A stretch of 64,000 nt of DNA from Streptomyces stelliscabiei (GTDB taxonomy: Bacteria > Actinomycetota > Actinomycetes > Streptomycetales > Streptomycetaceae): the NCBI RefSeq assembly GCF_014873495.1, contig NZ_JADBGF010000001.1, positions 9,548,001-9,612,000 of the forward strand. Reading direction: 5' to 3'. The notes beneath the pieces were generated by a model. That model did no database searches and was not told the origin of the DNA. It saw only the letters and a list, made by a program, of their open reading frames with translations. Position 1 is the stretch's first letter. The number at the start of each line of letters is the position of its first letter. Shown here piece by piece: positions 60,135 to 64,000 of this stretch. The translations under genes were made by a program, and so were the position numbers.

Positions 60135-60146
60135 CGAACCGGTTCG
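60135..60146. promoter_or_regulatory. LacI-type operator 1 (CGAACCGGTTCG), glycoside hydrolase side
   Basis: Perfect 12-bp palindrome, 150 nt upstream of the glycoside hydrolase start, in the 412-bp divergent intergenic region 59986-60397. Identical to copies at 60289 and 60372. The stretch 59986-60134 shows no other clear signal. Confidence 0.85.
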
Positions 60147-60250
60147 GCGAAGCTAGCACCGGGACCCCCGGCCAGCAATCCCTCCGGCGCGGCGGATTTC
60201 CACGGTCTCTCCGGGTCCTCGAACGCGTCGCGAACGACGTGTCCTAGGTG

Positions 60251-60279
60251 TTGACAGGCTCCCTCGCAGTTTCTACCTT
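60251..60279 (+). promoter_or_regulatory. Sigma-70-type promoter of the LacI gene
   Basis: TTGACA (60251-60256), 17-bp spacer, TACCTT (60274-60279). A perfect operator (60289-60300) begins 9 bp past the -10 hexamer, where bound repressor would block transcription start. Confidence 0.7.
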
Positions 60280-60288
60280 CACTTCACG

Positions 60289-60300
60289 CGAACCGGTTCG
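60289..60300. promoter_or_regulatory. LacI-type operator 2 (CGAACCGGTTCG)
   Basis: Perfect 12-bp palindrome just downstream of the lacI-type promoter -10. It supports autorepression. Confidence 0.85.
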
Positions 60301-60371
60301 ACGATCGGTGAGCACCCCTCGTCCGTCCCATCCCTCAGGACCACCGGACCGGTACTCTCTCTCGGAGGAGA

Positions 60372-60383
60372 CGAACCGGTTCG
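60372..60383. promoter_or_regulatory. LacI-type operator 3 (CGAACCGGTTCG)
   Basis: Perfect 12-bp palindrome 14 nt before the GTG start of the LacI gene, next to its AAGGAG RBS. Centre-to-centre distance to operator 2 is 83 bp, near eight helical turns, which would allow looping. Confidence 0.85.
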
Positions 60384-60397
60384 AGCAAGGAGTCGGC

Positions 60398-61444
60398 GTG
60401 AACATCGGTGAGATCGCCCGGCGGGCCGGTGTGTCGCGCAGCACCGTTTCCTATGCGCTGAGCGGCAAGCGTCCGGTGTCGGAGGACACCCGCCGCAGGA
60501 TCCAGGAGGTCGTGGACGAGCTGGGGTATCAGCCGAGCGCCAGTGCTCGTGCCCTGGCCAACGGCCGGACCAGCACGATCGGCCTGGTCTTTCCGCCGGC
60601 CGGGAATCACTACACGGGCATGCAGCTGGATTTCATCGGCAGTGTGGTGGAGGCCGCCGCGGCCTACGACTACGACGTCCTGTTGTCCCCCAGCGGCGTG
60701 GACAGCGACCGTTCCTTCCAGCGACTGCTGGGCGAGCGCCGGGTCGACGGCGCGATCCTGATGGAGATCCGGCTGCAGGACGACCGGCTCGACCACCTCG
60801 CGGCGGTGGATTTCCCCTCCGTCGCCATCGGCCGCACCGCCCACCCGGAGGGCAGCTGGTGGGTGGGCCTCGACCACACCGAGCTGGTCCAACGCTGCGT
60901 CCACCACCTGGCGGACCTCGGCCACCGCCGGGTCGCCTTCGTCAACCGTCCCGAGCAGCTGCTGCGGGCGGGGTACGAGTCGGCCCAGCGAGGGCTGGAC
61001 GGTTTCACCAAGGCCGCGGCGGAGCGCGGTCTGACGGTCCGCACGTACTGCTGTGGTGACGACGCCGCCTCGGGCCAGGCCTGTGTGCAGCGGATCCTGC
61101 ACGACGACCCCGCCACTACGGCGCTGGTCACCTTGAACGAGGCGGCGCTGGGCGGTCTCTACCGGGGCCTGGCCCAGGCCGACCGCCTTGTGCCGCGCGA
61201 CTTCTCGGTCACCGGTGTGGTGGCCGGCCGGTGGGCGGAGACGGTGACCCCGCAGCTCACCGCGGCGGACGTCCCGGCGGCCGAGATGGGCCGCCTCGCC
61301 GTCGAACTGCTGGTGGAACGGCTCGACCAGCCCGGCGCACGGCCCCGCCACCACCTGCTCGTCCCGCCGATCTCACTGCGGGCCAGCACCGGCCCCGCGG
61401 GCGTCCCGCCCGGCCCGGATCTCGGGCCCGCCACGACACCCTGA
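60398..61444 (+). CDS. LacI-family transcriptional regulator
   Basis: A 348-residue repressor. The N-terminal helix-turn-helix is MNIGEIARRAGVSRSTVSYALSG with hinge YQPSASARALANG, followed by a periplasmic-binding-protein-like sensor domain (TIGLVFPPAG, ATTALVTLNEAALGG). The GTG at 60398 is preceded by AAGGAG 6 nt upstream; an upstream in-frame GTG has no RBS. It sits next to its own operators and upstream of a sugar ABC importer, so it likely senses a sugar released by the divergent secreted hydrolase. Confidence 0.92.
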   Translation: MNIGEIARRAGVSRSTVSYALSGKRPVSEDTRRRIQEVVDELGYQPSASARALANGRTSTIGLVFPPAGNHYTGMQLDFIGSVVEAAAAYDYDVLLSPSGVDSDRSFQRLLGERRVDGAILMEIRLQDDRLDHLAAVDFPSVAIGRTAHPEGSWWVGLDHTELVQRCVHHLADLGHRRVAFVNRPEQLLRAGYESAQRGLDGFTKAAAERGLTVRTYCCGDDAASGQACVQRILHDDPATTALVTLNEAALGGLYRGLAQADRLVPRDFSVTGVVAGRWAETVTPQLTAADVPAAEMGRLAVELLVERLDQPGARPRHHLLVPPISLRASTGPAGVPPGPDLGPATTP

Positions 61445-61566
61445 CCCGAGCCCTCTCTCTTTTTCACTCCGTCGGACACCCTCACCGCCCCCGGGCGCTG
61501 TACGGCGTACCGACCTTCAGCGACCCATGTCCTCGGCACCCGCATGCCAGAAACAGAGGAACCGTG

Positions 61567-62814
61567 ATGAACAGCTCCGCAAGAAGGCGCCGACTGACCG
61601 CAGCGGCCCTGACCACCCTCGCCGTCGCCGCCGGTGCCACCGCGTGCGGCTCCGGCAAGGACGGCACCGGCGCCAAGGGCGCCGACAGCGGCACGTACAC
61701 CGTGTGGGACCCCTACCCGCAGTTCGACAAGGGGTCGGCGTGGGCGAAGCTGCTCGACGACTGCGGTGCCAAGGCCGGTGTGAAGGTCAAGCGGACCGCG
61801 TTCGACACGAGCGACCTGTCGAACAAGGCACTCCTCGCGGCGCAGCAGGACAACTCCGCGGACGTGCTGATCGTCGACAACCCGGTGGTCTCGACGCTGG
61901 CCGAGGCGGGCGTCCTGACCTCGACCGACGACAACAAGCTCGACACCTCCAAGGTGGATCCCAACCTGCTCGCGGCCGGTCAGTCGGGCGGTAAGACGTA
62001 CGGCATGCCGATCGGCGCGAACACGCTCGCCCTCTACTACAACAAGGAGGTGCTGAAGAAGGCGGGTGTCGACATCGCCTCGGTGAAGGACTGGAAGTCG
62101 CTGACGGCGGCGCTGGCGAAGGTCGACAAGGCGGGGAAGAAGGGCATCACGTTCTCCGCGATCGGCACCGAGGAGGGCAGCTTCCAGTTCCTGCCGTGGT
62201 TCTGGGGCTCGGGAGCACAGCTGACGGACGTCGGCTCGGCGCAGGCGGTGTCCGCGCTGACACTGTGGAAGAACTGGCTGGACAAGGGCTATGCCCCGAA
62301 CTCGGTCATCAACAACACCCAGACGACCAGCTGGCAGGAGTTCGCGACGGGCGACTACGCGTTCGCGGAGAACGGCACCTGGCAGCTCGCCAACGCGAAG
62401 AAGGCGGGCTTCGAGTACGGCGTCATTCCCGTCCCCGGTGCCTCCGGTGGCAATGCCGCCGCCCCCACCGGCGGCGAGTTCGTCACCCTCCCCGTCCAGG
62501 GCGACACCGGCCGCTACGCCACCTCGCAGAAGCTTGTGACCTGCCTGACCGGCACGGACAACCTCCTCGCCACCGACACCACCCTTTCGTACGTGGCCCC
62601 GACCGCCGAGGTGCAGGACAAGCAGGTGGCGGCGAACGCCGAGCTGAAGCCGTGGGTGGAGGCGGTCAAGGCGGCCAAGGGGCGCACCAGTGACGACCTG
62701 GGCACCAAGTACCCCAAGATCTCCGAGCAGGTGTGGAAGGCCGTCCAGTCCGCGCTCAGCGGGTCCCAGTCGCCCGAGGACGCGCTGACCGCAGCCCAGG
62801 CCGCGGTCAAGTGA
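61567..62814 (+). CDS. Sugar ABC importer, extracellular solute-binding lipoprotein
   Basis: A 415-residue binding protein of the CUT1 type. The lipobox is VAAGATACGSG (Cys about 25), then TYTVWDPYPQFDKGSAWAKLL, YGMPIGANTLALYYNKEVLKKAGV and ENGTWQLANAKKAGFEYGVIPVPG. The ATG at 61567 follows AGAGGAACC. It overlaps the first permease gene and shares the LacI-linked operon 122 bp after the regulator. Confidence 0.92.
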   Translation: MNSSARRRRLTAAALTTLAVAAGATACGSGKDGTGAKGADSGTYTVWDPYPQFDKGSAWAKLLDDCGAKAGVKVKRTAFDTSDLSNKALLAAQQDNSADVLIVDNPVVSTLAEAGVLTSTDDNKLDTSKVDPNLLAAGQSGGKTYGMPIGANTLALYYNKEVLKKAGVDIASVKDWKSLTAALAKVDKAGKKGITFSAIGTEEGSFQFLPWFWGSGAQLTDVGSAQAVSALTLWKNWLDKGYAPNSVINNTQTTSWQEFATGDYAFAENGTWQLANAKKAGFEYGVIPVPGASGGNAAAPTGGEFVTLPVQGDTGRYATSQKLVTCLTGTDNLLATDTTLSYVAPTAEVQDKQVAANAELKPWVEAVKAAKGRTSDDLGTKYPKISEQVWKAVQSALSGSQSPEDALTAAQAAVK

Positions 62815-63749
62815 CCGCGGTACAGCACCGGTTGACGAGCGTCACGACCCAGGTCCGGCGCCGTCGCCCGGTGTCCCCGCAGTGGACCGCCTGGGCCTTC
62901 CTCACCCCGGTCACCCTCTACCTCGCCCTCTTCTACGCCTATCCGCTCTACCGCAACCTCGACCTGAGCCTGCGCGACTACACCGTGCGCTCCTTCGTCC
63001 AGGGCGACGCGCCGTTCACCGGCCTGGCGAACTACCGGACCGTCTTCGACGACCCGACCTTCGCGCCCGCTCTGCTGCACACCGTCGTCTTCACCGCCGT
63101 GTGCCTGTTCTTCCAGTACGCCCTCGGCCTCGCCCTCGCGGTCTTCTTCAACCAGCACTTCAAGCTCTCCGCCACCCTGCGGGCCCTGTTCCTCGTCCCC
63201 TGGCTGCTGCCGCTCATCGTGTCCGCCTCCACCTGGTCGTGGATGCTCAACAGCGACTCCGGCATCGTCAACACGGCGCTCGGTGTCGTGGGCATCGACC
63301 CCGTCAACTGGCTGACCTCACCCACCTGGTCGCTGACCTCGGTGATCATCGCCAACATCTGGATCGGCGTCCCCTTCAACCTGGTCGTCCTCCACAGCGG
63401 CCTCCAGTCCGTCCCGGCCGGACTGTACGAGGCCGCCGCCCTCGACGGGGCGAACGCCTGGCAGCGCTTCTGGCGGATCACCTTCCCCCTGCTGCGCCCG
63501 GTCTCCGCGATCACGCTGCTGCTCGGACTGGTCTACACGCTCAAGGTCTTCGACATCATCTGGATCATGACCAAGGGCGGCCCGGCGGACTCCTCCACCA
63601 CCTTCGCCACCTGGTCCTACCAGCTCGGCTTCGGCAGTCTCCTGCCCGCCTTCGGGCCCGGTGCGGCCGTCGGCAACCTGCTCGTCGTCGCCGCCCTGGT
63701 CTTCGGCCTGATCCATGTCCGGGTCCAGCGAAAGCAGGCACTGTCATGA
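62811..63749 (+). CDS. Sugar ABC importer permease 1 (CUT1 type)
   Basis: A 312-residue permease with six helices (AWAFLTPVTLYLALFYAYP first) and the EAA loop EAAALDGANAWQRFWRITFPLL at residues about 205-225. GTG 62811 overlaps the binding-protein stop. It pairs with the permease starting at 63746. Confidence 0.92.
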   Translation: MTAVQHRLTSVTTQVRRRRPVSPQWTAWAFLTPVTLYLALFYAYPLYRNLDLSLRDYTVRSFVQGDAPFTGLANYRTVFDDPTFAPALLHTVVFTAVCLFFQYALGLALAVFFNQHFKLSATLRALFLVPWLLPLIVSASTWSWMLNSDSGIVNTALGVVGIDPVNWLTSPTWSLTSVIIANIWIGVPFNLVVLHSGLQSVPAGLYEAAALDGANAWQRFWRITFPLLRPVSAITLLLGLVYTLKVFDIIWIMTKGGPADSSTTFATWSYQLGFGSLLPAFGPGAAVGNLLVVAALVFGLIHVRVQRKQALS

Positions 63750-64000
63750 CGCGCCGCAGTCCATGGAAGACCCTCGTGGGGGTCGCGCTCACCGCGATCA
63801 TGCTGTTCCCGGTCTACTGGATGCTCAACGTGTCCTTCACCCGTGACCAGGACATGCGCAAGAGCCCACCCGACCTCTTCCCCGCCGACGGCACACTGGA
63901 CGGCTACCGCAAGGTGCTGGACGAGCAGTTGCCCTACCTCGGCACCAGCCTCGTCATCGGCCTCGGCACCGTCGTCCTGACCGTGGCCCTCGCCGCACCC
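63746..64000 (+). CDS. Sugar ABC importer permease 2, 3' partial
   Basis: The first 85 residues of a second CUT1 permease. The start MTRRSPWKTLVGVALTAIML leads into FPVYWMLNVSFTRDQDMRKSPPDLFP, a typical opening for the MalG-like subunit. ATG 63746 overlaps the first permease stop by 4 bp. The gene is cut by the right edge, so the EAA loop is not visible. Confidence 0.9.
   Translation, partial: MTRRSPWKTLVGVALTAIMLFPVYWMLNVSFTRDQDMRKSPPDLFPADGTLDGYRKVLDEQLPYLGTSLVIGLGTVVLTVALAAP

Overview
The window looks like a Streptomyces chromosome segment. The coding sequence is very GC-rich with strong third-position bias, GTG starts are common, genes overlap as ATGA or GTGA, and a mycothiol-dependent formaldehyde dehydrogenase, Tat-type secreted glycoside hydrolases and a PAS/GAF/SpoIIE/HATPase regulator are present. 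No tRNA, rRNA, CRISPR array, transposase or integrase was seen.

Regions. (1) 1-3.7 kb: 3' part of a Wadjet-type SMC ATPase (JetC, TIGR02680 family), cut by the left edge. (2) 3.8-8.0 kb: divergent arsR/arsO-like pair, a small exported protein, a lipoprotein and an atypical aminoglycoside-phosphotransferase-fold kinase. (3) 8.1-14.3 kb: APC-family permease beside a decayed kdpABC operon; kdpA lacks its 5' third and has a 20-bp duplication, and all three genes carry frameshifts. (4) 14.3-18.8 kb: translationally coupled ECF sigma factor, zinc-finger anti-sigma factor, ABC ATPase and two membrane proteins. (5) 19.1-28.3 kb: alpha/beta hydrolase and an acidic-polysaccharide set (GH88, alginate-lyase-fold lyase, beta-helix protein, GH95-like hydrolase, PfkB kinase). 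Three promoters share a KTTCA-N6-TGAAC operator. (6) 28.5-30.9 kb: SpoIIE phosphatase. (7) 31-56.2 kb: a catabolic island for choline, glycine betaine, dimethylglycine, sarcosine, glycine and serine, with its importer and one-carbon/formaldehyde enzymes. (8) 56.3-64 kb: a large secreted glycoside hydrolase divergent from a LacI regulator and a sugar ABC importer cut by the right edge, with three identical CGAACCGGTTCG operators.

The most notable feature is region 7. A choline dehydrogenase and a betaine-aldehyde dehydrogenase make betaine. A Rieske monooxygenase with its own Rieske ferredoxin and FAD reductase demethylates betaine and should release formaldehyde, which the mycothiol-dependent dehydrogenase and adjacent MBL hydrolase can clear. 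Dimethylglycine oxidase and a sarcosine oxidase (delta and alpha subunits fused in one chain) pass one-carbon units to tetrahydrofolate; GlyA, FolD, PurU and MetF use or drain that pool. Each of the eight transcription units I infer here has the same 36-bp element near its start: two GTTGC-N7-GCAAC-like dyads offset by exactly 19 bp. The element occurs seven times, one copy shared by a divergent pair. The IclR-family regulator inside the island is the obvious candidate to bind it.
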